NCBI GenBank assembly: GCA_963921795.1
Contig: OY997640.1
Location: 50,856,468 to 50,920,467, forward strand
Source: Nannobrachium achirus
Taxonomy: Eukaryota; Chordata; Actinopteri; Myctophiformes; Myctophidae
Direction of reading: 5' to 3'
DNA length: 64,000 bases
Within the stretch, counting starts at the first letter, position 1. Every line of letters starts with the position of its first letter. The translations under genes were made by a program, and so were the position numbers. A model generated the notes under the pieces. It saw only the letters and a program-made list of their open reading frames with translations. It did no database searches and had not been told where the DNA came from. Shown piece after piece: positions 12,697-26,561 of this stretch.

Positions 12697-13032
12697 CCAG
12701 GGCAGGGTCTTCAATGTTTTTTTCAGACCAAGGACCTCTATAGATGAGAGAGATGAAGCAGCCCCCCCCCCCCCCCCCCCACTAAATATTGAATACAATT
12801 GTGATGCACATTACTTTTTTCATAGATAAGTTCATAGACTTGTTTGACATACTGTACATTATCTTTACTATTAATATGTTGGATTCATGTTCATGTGTAT
12901 AACCCTCAATATTTAGTCAACTTGACCGTCGGCTCCATACTTGGTCTGCTGTTTTTCCCTCTACACCAACTCTCCGGAAATAGACGATCTACAAGCTCAC
13001 AATGCCCCGCAGACCCCCTGTTGAAGACCCAT
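12697..13032 (-). mobile_element. hAT-like MITE, AGGGTCTTCAA family, copy 1
   Basis: 336 bp with termini AGGGTCTTCAATG and TTGAAGACCC, flanked by identical 8-bp duplications GCTATAGA (12689-12696 and 13033-13040). A C-homopolymer (12763-12780) and half of the hairpin module (12979-13005) lie inside. Orientation is opposite to copies 2 and 3. Confidence 0.8.
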
Positions 13033-13653
13033 GCTATAGAGTAGACAATGAGGTCTTATTACAAGGACACACGTATATTAACATGTTTGCGTAATTGCAC
13101 CTCCTAATACTAGCTGCCACAAATACGCAACTCCCCTCCAGGGTAAATAACATGTTATTATATCAACTTGGGTTATACAGACTATAATGTGCACATAATG
13201 TGCCAACAATGTCATGTAATGCCTTATGGGCTCAGACTTTCAGCTATACACCAATGCCAATCCAGGGATATTTGGCCCCTGCTGTCCTTGCTCCCTGAGA
13301 ACGCAAGCATGCAGATAGAGAACATAGTGAGCCTGTGTGCACCATCTGAGCTGGGGCCCCCAGGCCCCCGTGTATCAATAATGCAGGCCACGGCCACACT
13401 GATTGTAGGAGACAACTGGTATTTAGAAGATGCCAACTCAAAAGCGCGCTCGCTCCCTCTGTCTCCGCTGCCCGTTAAGTCTGTCCCTTTAGATGTACGG
13501 AGAAAAGAAAAGAAAAACACTATAAGAACCACTCTGCTTTTCTGCGCTGCGGTTGGGATTTGATGATATGGATATGTTTTTGTGAGACACGCACGCACAC
13601 ATGCACATTCAGTACATAAAAGCAAAAACACGTATACTGATGCAAGCGTGTAT

Positions 13654-13782
<129 letters not shown>

Positions 13783-14050
13783 CATAATGCACACACAGAT
13801 ACACACACAGTCGCCCAGGTGAGTGCCAAGCGCACAACGCAGACATATCACTAGTCAACCTGACTGATGTGTTCATTGATTTCTGAAGGCCTCTCCTCTC
13901 GTTTTCTTTGATTATTAATTCACAGAGAGCAAAAGAGAACTGCCGTGTGCTTTTAAATCTTAACTGCTTGCTACCTGATAGAAAGATGGACACACCGGGT
14001 CTGGGTTCAAATCCGGGGTAGAAGAGGGAAGGTACATAGTGCTGCTTTAA

Positions 14051-14264
14051 TGCTAAACCGTTTGTTTTGTATTTATCATTTTTAAAATGATTTAAAATAG
14101 TGAAAACAGACGATCTACAAGCAAATGAGGCGTTGTGCTTGTAGATCGGCTGTTTTCACTACTTTTGTGCGATGGCCATATGATGAAGCAGTGCTTTACT
14201 TTGCGAACAAATGTAGAAATTTGAAACTTGGAGATACGAGGTTTCTGCCCGACAGTGACGATAT
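14051..14264. mobile_element. MITE, TGTCGGGTGGAAACC family, copy B (5'-truncated)
   Basis: The inner part TTGTATTTATCATTTTTAAA and the right end GGTTTCTGCCCGACAGTGAC match copy C (40876-41144); the left terminus is missing. The central hairpin at 14099-14160 pairs GTGAAAAC..ACGATCTACAAGC with GCTTGTAGATCGGCTGTTTTCAC. A fragment of a second MITE (GTACATAGTGCTGCTTTAA, ends 14050) abuts the truncation. Confidence 0.7.
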
Positions 14265-14299
14265 ACTGCTTGAAATTATATTAATAAAATACAATAATA

Positions 14300-15920
14300 A
14301 CAACATTGAAAATATCAAATCGAATCAATTATGAAAAACATATATATTTTAAATTGTCAGCCTAAAAACGAAAAAAAGAAAGAAAAAAATCCATATTGTA
14401 CAAGTGAGCAGCGGTAATGATGAAATGGAAGTGTAAGGCCTGTTTCATACTTAGTTGCATGCCGGTATCGCGCATCAAAAAGCCGATCTGCAAGCTCTGT
14501 TTCACTGTGTAATCTGATTGGCTTTAAATAAATTCATATAGGCCTACTGTGAATTCAGTCCATGTTGTGTTATTATTATTATTAAACTTATTATTATTAT
14601 CCCTATTAAATGTTCTAAAATAGAACTTGCATGCTTAGTGAAATATCCAGGTTAGTCTTTTCTTCTTTCTTTTCATTCCCTAATAATTCACTAGAGGGTG
14701 CAAACATCAAGACTAAAAACTCCAAAGAAGACATAACATCATTGTACTTTATTTGTACTGATGCCTTTTACATCGGTTTCAGCTTTATCTATGACATATA
14801 GTGTGTACAGCATGAATTAATTTCCAAGTGAATAGATAATGTTGCATGCGGATGCTGGTTTTGCACGTCTTGTTGTAACTACAGTACCTTCGAAGCCAAT
14901 TTCCTTATGAATTATTTGACTCCCTATGCATTATTTGACTTGTGGCAAAATTGTTCATGCCAGAAAGTATTCAACGCTTTGAAAAGTTTTCATTTTGGAT
15001 GAGTAACATTCTCAAGTGGCAGGGGGTAAGAAAGGGTCTGTGCCAACGCATAGCATACTCTAGCAGAGTGTGCTTGCCGCTCAGAGAAGATCTCATTGGG
15101 GGGAAAGAAAGCGCGGAAAATAATTCAGTGCGGGATCCTTGGTCCTTTTTGATCAGTTGACTTTAGTGGTGTTTGTGTTGGCCTCATGTTGTTGATTAGT
15201 TAAGGGCAGATTAAAGAATCATAAAAAGCTGTTTCAAAAGCAGTCACTGCTTATATTTCTCTACAGTATAGGGAAACCCGGGCCTAATCCATTTTTCACC
15301 GATCTCTGCGTAATTAGATACACTGATGAATATTAACAATTACACCAAACATCTTATTTTATCCGTCGCCAGGCAAGAGAAGCCGCAAACTATTGGTGTG
15401 AATTCCTGCGATGCTCCTTGCCCAAAAGATCTGACAAGATCACCCAGAAGTATTGCTACGTCTCGCTCCCCGTGCTTTTTGCTCTGCCCCCCGAACCACC
15501 CCACCCCTAGCTCTCCTCTCCACGCCTGCATCATCCCTCCACCCCCACCTCCACCCCTTTATGTTTTTTTCTCCCCCCCCCCCCCCACTTGTTTGATATG
15601 TTTCTTTCCTTCCCACCAACCATATTCAAAGACTTATACAATATACATGCTCCATCTGGTCAGACTGGGTGAACTTAAATATACCTGTCAAGAGCAACTT
15701 AAAAGTTTTTTCTCCCGCAACCTCTTCTGGGTCTCGCTCAATTCACCAAGGCTTTAATTAAAAAGCAGCCCCAGTTCCAGGATGTGCTTCTAAATGAGGG
15801 GGTTTGCGCTGGCAGACGCAGTGCCGAGGTCCTGCAGAGGGACCCAGGCTTGTGGCTTTCATCACTTCCACTCTGCGGCTGTGAAGTTCCGGAGAGGCAT
15901 CTGTCTGACTTGAACTGGAA
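14300..15920. other. Intergenic, no supported gene
   Basis: A partial hairpin-module fragment (AAAAAGCCGATCTGCAAGCT at 14477-14496) and a C-rich homopolymer (15575-15588) are the only features noted. Confidence 0.5.
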
Positions 15921-15926
15921 AGACAG

Positions 15927-15993
15927 GCGAGGAGAGGAGAGGAGAGGAGAGGAGAGGAGAGGAGAGGAGAGGAGAGGAGAGGAGAGGAGAGGA
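15927..15993. repeat. (GGAGA)n microsatellite
   Basis: About 13 pentanucleotide units. Confidence 0.95.
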
Positions 15994-16647
15994 TGCAGCG
16001 AGCAAAATGTAGAAGAGGGAGAGAAGTGGGAGAACGAGAGAGCCAGATAAAGGGAGAATGGGGGCGAGAGAGAAGAAGAGTGGGTGTCATCATGTGGGTG
16101 AAATTCTTCTGCCTTATTGTAAATGTGTGGAAGATAACTCAAAAAGTTTGTTTTGTTATACAGTATATCTTTTTTTAATCAGATTTTGCTTTAAAGGCAG
16201 TTTGAATGCTTAATTTAAATAATTGTTTCTGTACGGAAATGAAAAAGCTCTCTGCATATGGGCCCTAAAACGTCCCATGTGGAACGATTTGGTTTCATTA
16301 TAAAAAAAAGAACCACAGGGCATGCTAGTAGCTGACCGGATGAAGCAACCACATAATCACACTGCCCTTTGTTTCCATTCTAACTGGAGACCTGCGTTGC
16401 ATGTGTTTCCTCTTCTCTACTCACAGTTTATTTACTCGCCATCTAAATAAATCAACATCCATACATACAAAGTACTATGTACATGTATATATAACACAAG
16501 AAACCACAACAAAGCAAAACAAAAATAAAAACATAAAGTGTGTCTTTCATAAAGAACAATGTAGAATAGTTTGGGTATGTATATACTGTAACATGAAGAA
16601 TGCAGTTTTGAATCCATTATTTATTTTTGCAATATGTCAGGATATGT

Positions 16648-16741
16648 ACACGCACACACACACACGTCACACGCGCACACACACGCACCCACACACACAC
16701 ACACACGCACACACGCACACACGCACCCACACACCCACACA
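16648..16741. repeat. Imperfect (CA)n/(CACG)n microsatellite
   Basis: CA array with CACG and CACC interruptions. Confidence 0.92.
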
Positions 16742-17808
16742 GTCTATATATACGATTACTGAATATAGAATACCTTAGAGTAATTAATTATCATTTTATG
16801 CAAACTATTTTGAGTGCTTGTAGGCCATTTAATAATATATAGTTTTTTTTTAATTAAATCAATGCAATAATAAAATGTGAAAGTAACAAACACATTTAAT
16901 AGGACTTATGCATTGTTTAATGCATCTGTTTCGTTTGCCACAGTCAGATGAGCTGTGGTCAGGCCCAGTTTGGTGTGAGCATTTGGAGGGAGACAAACCT
17001 GAAAACTAAACAACTATGACATCTAGTGGTCATGCCCTCACATCAGTTGAGAACCATGTTCTGAATTATTATGGGTTCTATAACAACATAAGGCAGGTTC
17101 TTTATTTTATGTTCAGATAAATAAAATGATAAAGAAATGCAGATGTTCTATACTTGAAATAGCCTATCTCTGATACTATAATGCTATATAATGCATTATG
17201 ACCAGCCCTTAAAATACTTCTTAAACCTTGTTTTAAGTTATTATGTTATGTCTTATAAGTTCATTCTAAATGTGGTTGTAACTTATGACACATTATAGAC
17301 CCAACCTTAATATAAAGTCTTACCCAAACTTCTTGTTTCTTTGTTGAAATTTTAGGAAGAAACCCCTGAATAATAGGAAATGCAGTTCAAATGCAGTTCA
17401 AAATTAAGTCAACAACTCATCAGCATGTTATTAAACAATAATGATTCACAACAACTACCAATGTAATGAGACCTGTGGTCTCCCCAATGCCAAATGTTTA
17501 ACCACTTCTGATTTATAACTGCTTTGGTATCATCAGAACCCTATTATTCAATGTTTAATGCATTAGCTAAGAATTTTTATATTGCTTGCAGACTCCATGA
17601 GACCCCAAAAACTGTTCAGTGTTTGGCGAGTCTAGGCAAAGAGCCAAAGCGAGCTGAACCCTGCGAGAGGTTAACCATTTCTCACGCGAGTCCCTGGCCA
17701 GTATGCAAGAATACAGCCAATCTCACTATAAACCAAATGAATGTTCAAAGGCTGAGGTATTCATGAAAGATTTACATCATTTCTTTCAGTCTGAGCCTTA
17801 ACTCTTAA

Positions 17809-18055
17809 AGCCTCAATGTGTAACATTAGTTTAATGAATAAAATGCTAATTTGTCCAATCTGTATGATAGATTATGTTAAAAATATATAACTTATACAAT
17901 TGGGGTGTTTGTATTTTGTCTCCCTGCTCTTCTACTGCAACATTCCGATTTAATGTATCCCCCGAGCAAGCAGGTCAGCTCTATTAGCTCAATGGTAAAA
18001 CATTTTAGTACTTGCGCAGGAAACCTGTAGAAGCGGAAAGTTACATAGTGCTGCT
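17809..18055. mobile_element. TTAA-flanked MITE with inverted ends
   Basis: Flanked by TTAA (17805-17808, 18056-18059). Termini AGCCTCAATGTGTAAC and GTTACATAGTGCTGCT are imperfect inverted repeats. It carries a tRNA-like GCTCTATTAGCTCAATGGTA segment at about 17976-17996. The same right terminus occurs alone at 14032-14046. Confidence 0.6.
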
Positions 18056-19126
18056 TTAAGTAACTTAACAATATGTAATAAGCGTTATTCAACCATTGGT
18101 TTGAGCCTAAAAAGTGGACAGAGATGTTCTGGTGGGATTGAAGACATAGAAAAGAAGGCCCTGCCATTATTGTTGATAGTGTGTGAGAACAGCAAAGAGA
18201 CTCTATTCTTGACCATAAGGATGGACCACATGCAGGCTTTGGCTAATGCCCACAAGGGCATTTTTAAAAAGACAAACAAGGTATTTTTATAAGCCTCACA
18301 TCTTTTATTTGGAACAGTTAAAGATAGCTGTCCAGAAAAGGTTACTCAAGGCAAGTGGGCCCTTACAACTCCCACGATAGCAGTTATCGATTGTGCTCCC
18401 ACTATAGATTGAAAAGTCAGGGCTATGTCAAGGACCTTGGGGTGAGAGGTGCTTTAAAAAATGCCACCGTTTATACATTATATTACTCAAAAAATATATT
18501 GGTGGTCAATGTGACATGTTTGGGTCCCGGAATTCAAAGTGGCTCCCCGGTTAGCAGTTAAATGAAGGTGATGACAGACATAGCTATAAATACGGTGGGT
18601 GCATTCCGTCTATTGCTTTAGAAAATGCCAGTGTCAACACATAGACAACTGGCATACAGTGCAAGCTCCTCTGATGTCATTATGTGTCGGTCGGTCTGCT
18701 CTATACTGTAGTAATGTCACATCAGCTGTTTATCTTTGATGAAAAGGCATCAAAGGCAAGGCTCGGAGCATCAAATCCCTCAGACATTCATATCTGGAGA
18801 CAGACATATGGAGGTAGTCAGTGCCACTACATAATCAATGTCTGCGCTGCATCGCAGAGATTTCTGAGAGAGAATGCGTTGCAATTAGCAACTGGCTTCT
18901 TATAATAAAAAATAATTATCACGATGATAAATAATAATAAATGATAATAATGATGATGATAATAATGATAATTGCACGGTTATTACTGTAATAATTACAT
19001 GGGAGGAATTATTTTAAGATAGTTTTTCCACAAGTGACTTTTCTGTGAGGATAAACAGTAAAGATAGAGAAGACCATAAAGAAGTGATGACAGATGATAC
19101 ACTTCATGGACTGGATCCAATCCCAT

Positions 19127-19258
<132 letters not shown>

Positions 19259-19449
19259 ACACCCGTGCCAATGTGGAATGCATGTTGTTGCTATAGTGTG
19301 TAGTTGATCCAGACACAATCAGTGTCCAGTTGCCATGCTATTTCCCCTGGGACTAGACCCTATATGCACCTACTTCTCTGAGGTTAGAGAGAGGGGTAAA
19401 TTAGTTTCAGATGCCTGACTTATGTTTTATTTTCCTCCCTCCACATTAC

Positions 19450-19491
19450 TTTTCTTTCTTTCTTTCTTTCTTTCTTTCTTTCCTTCCTTTT
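19450..19491. repeat. (TTTC)n microsatellite
   Basis: About 9 TTTC units, then TTCC variants. Confidence 0.9.
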
Positions 19492-19499
19492 TCACTTTA

Positions 19500-21240
19500 T
19501 TTTACAATTGTTGATGCCTTTTGCTGTGTGCCATGCAAGACTTTAAAGCACAAACACACCAGATTGTCATTTTGAGAAGATAAATATCCATCAGCAAAAA
19601 AAAAGAAAAACACAAACCCAAAAAGACCACAGCCCCCATTTAGAAAAATATTTGTAAGCCAATCGAGAATTCAAGATCATCACAATGAACTCTCTCTAAG
19701 ACCACTGTTTGTTACCTCAGCTCCCATTTCCAAGAAAGATTTATTAAATATTCAAATAGATTAATATTTGAAAACAAATATGACTGTGCAATTCCAGCTT
19801 AAAGGCTACATGGGTGTATATGTGTATATCGCTTTAGTTCAACTAAGACTACTGTTTAGAGTTCTCACATGCATCCTTTGACACGACTCAATCCTGCCTG
19901 CCTGCCGGCCAGGGAACTATTTCAAATAATCAGCCTTGAAGCCCTTACTGATTAAATGCTACCATATGTTGGCTGGAAGCAGTTTTTGAAGCTGGTCACA
20001 TGTTTGTGATAATATATCATAAAGCCACTCGAAAAGGCATTAAGGCATTAAGATCAAAGGGCCTTTTAAAATAAGGTCATAAGCCGATGAATTCGTTGTT
20101 TTATAGGACGAAATCAAGTCTAGCTGTAAAGTGCTCTTTTGAGTTTTTATCTGCATGTTGTTAACAAGGCTGAAAAACGCACAATTACCACAATTACTCA
20201 GGGAAAGCAAAACATTGGTGCTGAGAAAATGACTTGGTTATGTAATTGTTTTTAGCTTGTTGTTTTAATCTCTTGAAGTGATGGTATCGTTTCTTCAAAG
20301 AGGATGAACAAGCATCCTTATCTTGAAATGGACACAGCAGAAAACCTCTCCAAACCATTCAAGAAACTTTATATTAGTGGAGATATCTTTCAAGCAAGGA
20401 TGATGGAATCCAGAACAACGGTCTGTTTCTCTTAGATAAAATACTTCAATTGTACATGAACACCGGCTTATCACAGTAATCTATGAACCCTCCAACCTAC
20501 ATCGATCAGAATGCTCTGTTTTCATATTTATAAACGCTTGGACTTACATTATGCATCATAAATCATAACTGACACACAAGTCTGTCTGTTCCTTGTCTCA
20601 GTGTTCAGCGCTTGTTCTGGGGCCAATTGCTTTGTTAATTTATTTTTTAATGGAAACATAGGAGCTGGAGATTTAAGGGAGACTGTGAGACCCTACTGAA
20701 TCACAACAGGTAGCGGCTCATTCTTTGCTCAACCAAGGATATCAAATCTAAGAATAAGAAATATATTTCATTAACAGACAACCAGGGATGCACTGCTCCT
20801 AAATTTATTTTTGACACATGCAGTATATTTATCTACCCAAAATGTGGTAACTTTACAGATTAGAGACGGCAGCATCATCTGTGGACGGCACAAAAAAATA
20901 AAAGATTCATGACAGTTACAATCAGCATGACTAAATAAGACAAAAATAAAGGTCATTAAAAACATCAGATATCACATGTCAGATATCAAAGCTATGAGAA
21001 GGCACCATGTCCCTGCAGACACCTATTGATCAGAATCTGTTTTATCAAGGTACTGGGGCACTTTCCCCATATCAGAGGAGCTGAAGTCACATTTGCCTCA
21101 GAGCCAAGAGAGCATATGGAAGCAGACTCGTGAAGAGAAGGCCTTTTTATCCACATCAGAACCAGCTCTGATCTCATCTGAGCCCCCTGTTACTGAAAAA
21201 CATTGCCGTGTCCTGTAAACACACACCAGTGACCAGCCAC
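19500..21240. other. Repeat-poor non-coding block
   Basis: 1.7 kb of AT-rich apparently single-copy sequence without ORF, SSR or MITE signature. Like the 9.5-11.7 kb block, it is a candidate place for long-range regulatory elements. Nothing specific is identified. Confidence 0.35.
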
Positions 21241-21404
21241 AGGAGATACTGATACAGAAATACGCACGCACGCATTCACGCACGGAAACGAATACAGACC
21301 TTTCTTTTTCTCGCTACTCAACCACTGCTCCATGTGGAAGTTAGACATGTGGTTAAAGTCGCCACTCATTCTGTGGTCTGTGGGGCCGGGTAAACCAAGA
21401 ACGT

Positions 21405-21549
<145 letters not shown>

Positions 21550-22201
21550 GTTTTCCTTGTGTAATTAAATCATCCCAAGTTCCAGGCTCGGTTCATGGGC
21601 TCTCCCCAGAGGATATGGAGGGCCCCGTATTGACAATCCCCCACAGGTCACAGGGACCGGCTATTTTCCTTCGACATGCTTCATGCTTCTACATGTGGCG
21701 CTCTCTCGCTGGGAAGTAGGCCCTCTGGAAGAAAAAGAAAAGAGCTGGACTTTTCCTTTTTTCTTTTTGGGAAAGACGTCAAGGAGAGCGTCGTCTGGGC
21801 CCTTGGCACTCTGGCCCCCCGCCAGCAACCTGGAACGTCAATGGAAGGGTCTCTCAGTGGGTGGCTTTACATTTATCAGAGCCGGAGGTCATGTGAGGCT
21901 GTCCCAAGGTTCCTTTATTTATGTATTATTAAGTGACCCTCGAAGGCTGATCACACCTCAATGCTCACTTGAGATCCTCAAGACATACTGTAGTCGCCGG
22001 GGATGAGAAGGATCCTGGATAAGAAGTCCTCGATGAGCAGGAGTCCTGGATGATCCATCACTTTATCTGCTTGCTTACCGATTTAGTTTTAGTTTTGAGT
22101 GACATTGAGTAAAAAAACTACGCACTATCTTGTTATTAAAACTACAATACTTTTCCATGCACGAATAAACCGGCTAATGTCGTGGAATATAAGAGCAACA
22201 A

Positions 22202-22503
22202 GGAGCAACTCACTGCCACTCAAACCCTGAACAGAAAAGACCTCCTGCTACAGCAGCGGCCGATCAAGATGATGACTTAGTTTGTGAGGGGTTACATACT
22301 GATGACCCTTTTGAGCAGAGTAAACACGAATGCACACACATACACACACAAACACACAAACACAAGGTTCCTCCAATACACCATCGTGAGCAGCGCACTG
22401 CAATTCAAACACGGAGCACAATGGACCTCCTGCTGTTCCACAGATCCATCAAGGCGATCCTACGGGTTGTTAGGTTGTATTGATGACTCGGTCCGTTTGA
22501 GCC
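22202..22503. repeat. Diverged tandem duplication, two units of about 115 bp
   Basis: Unit 1 (22202-22316) and unit 2 (22387-22503) share, in the same order, GAGCA..CACTGC, TCAAAC, GACCTCCTGCT, CAG..C..ATCAAG, GATGA and TTTGAGC. A CA-rich spacer separates them. Neither unit carries a sustained open frame. Confidence 0.6.
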
Positions 22504-22773
22504 CGACCAGCGCCGGAGGGCTGCTGGGATCATTATCCAAGCTGCTGCAGCTCCATTAGTCAGGTGGAGGTGGAGCAGTACAGTATGGCTGTAGGCTGTA
22601 CTCTGATCCAGGGCTCCTGCAGAGGACATGTACATGAAATCCACCCTCCTCCGAGGTTCTCTAACCACAGGAAACCTCCACTGATCTCCACCCTCACGGC
22701 CTCGATGCGCGCACGCCTCTCTAAATGTCTCACTGAGAAGTGAGTGAACACAAGACTTGTGGTCTACTATTAC

Positions 22774-22960
22774 AGTGGTTCTCAACCTTTTCAGGCCGCG
22801 ACCCCCAAAATAATCATATTTGAAGTGAACCCCCCACACCCTGACGAGCACTAAGAGTTGAGGCATAACATTTTGTATAACAGTTCTATTGTGAAAATAG
22901 GAGATGTACATGCTCACAACGCCTCGCAATATAAACATTTCTACCTCTAATACAGTATTG
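22774..22960. mobile_element. hAT-type repeat end (CAGTGGTTCTCAACC)
   Basis: CAGTGGTTCTCAACCTTTTC and GGCCGCGACCCCCAAAAT are the hallmark 5' end of a widespread vertebrate hAT-derived repeat. No matching opposite terminus was seen, so the copy is truncated. A partial hairpin module (GAAAATAGGAGATGTACATGCTCACAACGCC, split here as 22893-22923) follows within it. Confidence 0.65.
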
Positions 22961-22999
22961 ACAAGGACAATTTGGCCAAAGTTTAATTTGTCATTTGAG

Positions 23000-24640
23000 A
23001 GGTATTAAAAAGTCCTTAAATTAAACTTTAGAAATGTGCAGATACCCTCTATAGACTTACACTTTATGTTGGTTTGTTTACTGTTTTATATGCTTTCTTT
23101 CTTAAGCAACCCTCACAAAATGCCACCATAAGTATCGAAAACAACATGGCTAACACAGCAGAGTTGAATTAACACCGCTGTGAACACTTGAGAAACAAGA
23201 GAACGAAGACGACATTCAATAGCGAATAAATGGACACCACATGTTTCACAGAAAGAAAAAGAAAGGAATAGATGACTGCTTTTGTGATCTGTTTTAAATA
23301 TGAATAAAGGGTAAAGTATGGAATACGTTAGTGTGTTACAAAATAAATTCAATCAGGTTTGAGTTTGCGATATTTATCATGTCTGCTTCTACTTGTTTGA
23401 TATCAAAGATGGGAGTCGGAGTATTGATTTTCTGACATCATTAGCTCAAATAGAATGCGTACAATCTGATTATGTTCAATACAACTATGTAACATGAGAG
23501 ACTGCTTTAGTGAAATGAATCTTCAGGATATGGCATGAGCTCACTCAGTCATTACGGAGATATACAGCATAAGGAACACAAGGTTACCAACAGTGTTTAT
23601 TACCGTGCATGTATTGTTTACTGTACATAAAAGTGCTAAAAGAAATGTATTTGTACTGTTACTTGTTTAGACTAAAATCTGAATTAATATTTATGGTTAA
23701 ACAGAATGTTATTGATCATCAATTGGGTTGGTATAACTTACAGAAGCAACAAAGCTCAATTGAGGTCAACAAAAGAGTATATGTCCTGAAGTCACTCTCA
23801 ATACCCCTGGGTCACAGATCATTCTGGTTATTTTTTGGATTGGAAATACCATAGGCAAATCTTAGATCCTGTGTTATACAACTGTGTTCCAAAAATAAAC
23901 AAATCAGGCCGGCGATTTTGGCAGGTATATATGTGACTCTGTGTTGTTTGATATTGAGTTACATTTGATAACGTCTGTGTCTGGAGTTTTTTGTTTTTTT
24001 CCATACTCTCCACCGCCAGTTGATGCTTCATATCCATATGAGTAAAATCTCTGTGGTGGTTTGTTTATTTTTGGGACACAGTTCTTATATGAAAATAACT
24101 TGGCCTGTAGTAGCGGCAGTAATGTCACCCTTCGGTGCTCTATAGAATGCACGTATATCATGTATTTGTTATTAAATGTGACATTTTCAACTATAGTTTT
24201 TGTTTAATTCTGTTTGTTTCGTTGCTTTCCTCCCCTACGGGAGAATGTCACAGCAAGGAAATGAAATAACAGCATAGGGCTCAAAAGCTCAATAGTTATA
24301 AAGTCAGGCCTCATAATGTGTATATTTTAATTTACCAAAAATAAACACGCTGAGCTATCCAAACTGCTGTCCCCCTCTTCAAAGGCTGCCACAGTATTTG
24401 TCTTTCCCCAACGTGCATTGCTCAGAAAGCTAGCAAGGTTGACTGGAGGTTTTCTTTTTCTATGCCTATATGTTAGACTAAGTTTTGAGCAATGGTCCAG
24501 TCAGTATGTATATATTGCACAGTACTTTCCCAAGCCTTAGCTCGGGGGTCCCTCAGGAATCGCTTCCTGAGTCACGTAGCGTCCGGAGCCAGACTCACTA
24601 AATCCATCATGGCTCCCCATCTCACTGATCCCCCAGCAGA
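23000..24640. other. AT-rich intergenic stretch, no feature recognised
   Basis: No supported ORF or repeat. Confidence 0.5.
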
Positions 24641-24651
24641 AAACCTTCCCT

Positions 24652-24727
24652 CCCTGATGTTCCATACAAACGCTTTGACCACTGGAAACCCCTGATGTTC
24701 CATACAAACGCTTTGACCACTGGAAAC
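24652..24727. repeat. Exact 38-bp tandem duplication
   Basis: CCCTGATGTTCCATACAAAC plus CGCTTTGACCACTGGAAA... is present twice, head to tail, with identical sequence (24652-24689 and 24690-24727). Confidence 0.9.
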
Positions 24728-25055
24728 CTACAAATGTGCCATTTCAAAACGTCCTGACCTGCCATTGGCAAGACAGTAGATTCTCAGGCGTTTTGCAGAA
24801 CATTGAGCTTGTAGATCAGCTATTTTTGCTAATTTTAAGACCTTCTCTGACTTCAAAGTCTGCTTTTCAATGGGAACGGAGTGGTTTCTTGACATTTGCG
24901 AGTTGTTGAATAAATAAGCTCCATTCTCCATAAAAAAATGAAAGACAAAACATGGAAAGAAACCTGTGGAAAAAATGCATTTGCAGGACATTTTCAGGAA
25001 AAGAGCAGTACATACCGAAGAGTTGAAACGGCACATCTGTATCATTCCTATGCTG

Positions 25056-25121
25056 GAAATAGCAGATCTACAAGCTCACAACCTGTGTGACAACACATTG
25101 TGGGCTTGTAGATCAGCTATT
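25056..25121. repeat. Hairpin module copy
   Basis: AAATAGCAGATCTACAAGCT pairs with GGCTTGTAGATCAGCTATTT around a short spacer. A lone right arm of the same module (TTGAGCTTGTAGATCAGCTA) is at 24803-24822. Confidence 0.75.
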
Positions 25122-26561
25122 TGGTGTAGACGGGGACAAAAGAATGGAAACAAAAAGTACTGTACAGAGCCGGGCCCGGTCAATTAAGAATTTGTTTACC
25201 AAGTATAGAGGACTTGATTGGTTAATGACATTTCAGATGTCAAGTGAAAAAAAATATATATATATATTTTAATGATAACTGTTGTGCAACTCAAAGCTTT
25301 ATCAATGGCAGCCCTAGCTTCGGTCTGGGAGAATGCTCTGTGTAAACAAGCACAGGAAATGATGATGATGATGAGCTGTACTCGTATATATTTTCGGGAA
25401 GTACATTTTCTTTTTTTTCTTTTTTGGCATTTTGAACCCGTTCAGTGTGCAACCAAAATATTTCACCATTTACGACACATCTGGGTGGCTGAGTCATTAC
25501 AGCGGCTGCCAGACCGTCTGTCATTTAGTCAAGGCACTGTGTGAATCTCCACATAATGCCATTTAACTAATTAAAAGGCCCGTTTCTCAAGCCGTCTGTG
25601 GTCAAACTGTCAGGGAGATTTCTATCCTGTGCTGTCACACAAGGGATAACACTGCATTTTGACATTCAGTAGAGGTTCCCGACACGCTACGCTGCGGGAG
25701 GGAAACCAAACCGTCAAAGCCATAATCTCTCCTCAGGCAATCATGACAATGAGGCAGTTGTACTTGTGAGTAAGAATGGACAATATAGATGTTCCCATTC
25801 ACTTGCGTATATCGAGCTGACACAATAAAAATCTGGTTCTCATATCATATGCTGGAATTTTGAGGGAAATGGACATCGTATGAAGTCTGGTTTTCATCAT
25901 TTGACTTTTTCTGTTGTCTTTCCAGATGGCACACATTGCTGACTTCTAATCCTTTTTGTCCTTCTGATTTCCCCACGGGATTTTGTTGCGCTGAGGTTTT
26001 GTTTTGCATAATCTGTGGACCTTTTTTCCTTGTTTGCTCACAGCCTTCGACCACATGTCATGTATTATTATTATTCCACAGTGTTAAATAGTGCCACATA
26101 TGCCTCAAAATGGCAAAAGAAATAATAATAATGGGGGGGGGGGGGGGACATTCTTTGAAACCATGCATGCAAGTTTGTTACACTTTCCCATTAATCTCTA
26201 TCATTCCGGGTGACCTAAACAGACCTCAAATACTTAGAAATGGAAACACACCCAGCACGCGAGAATACGGTGATTACAACAGCACAAGGCGGCCCACAGT
26301 TAAAAGCCCATATTTCCTTGTCTGAGAGGCTGGGTAGGCCTGCCCTTGTAAGCTTAGCTTGGCAGTGCCCATTTCCTCAGCTTTGATCCCACAGCACAGG
26401 AAACACCAACTGATACGAGAGGGCTAGTGTTTCTGCCCAGGGGCAGATCCAAATGGCTGATAACCACTTCCACGAAGGAGCCACCTTCAGCAAAAACACA
26501 AATTATAATTCAAGTAAATTGCTTTTTTTTGTTGCCTCCAACAGGAGGAATTTCTTCTTAA

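Noticed and set aside
17976-17996. tRNA-like box A (TAGCTCAATGGTAAA)
   Set aside because: No full cloverleaf follows. It lies inside a TTAA-flanked MITE and is not a functional tRNA gene.
22405-22938. 177-codon frame on the minus strand
   Set aside because: It spans the diverged duplication and the hAT end and shows no domain.
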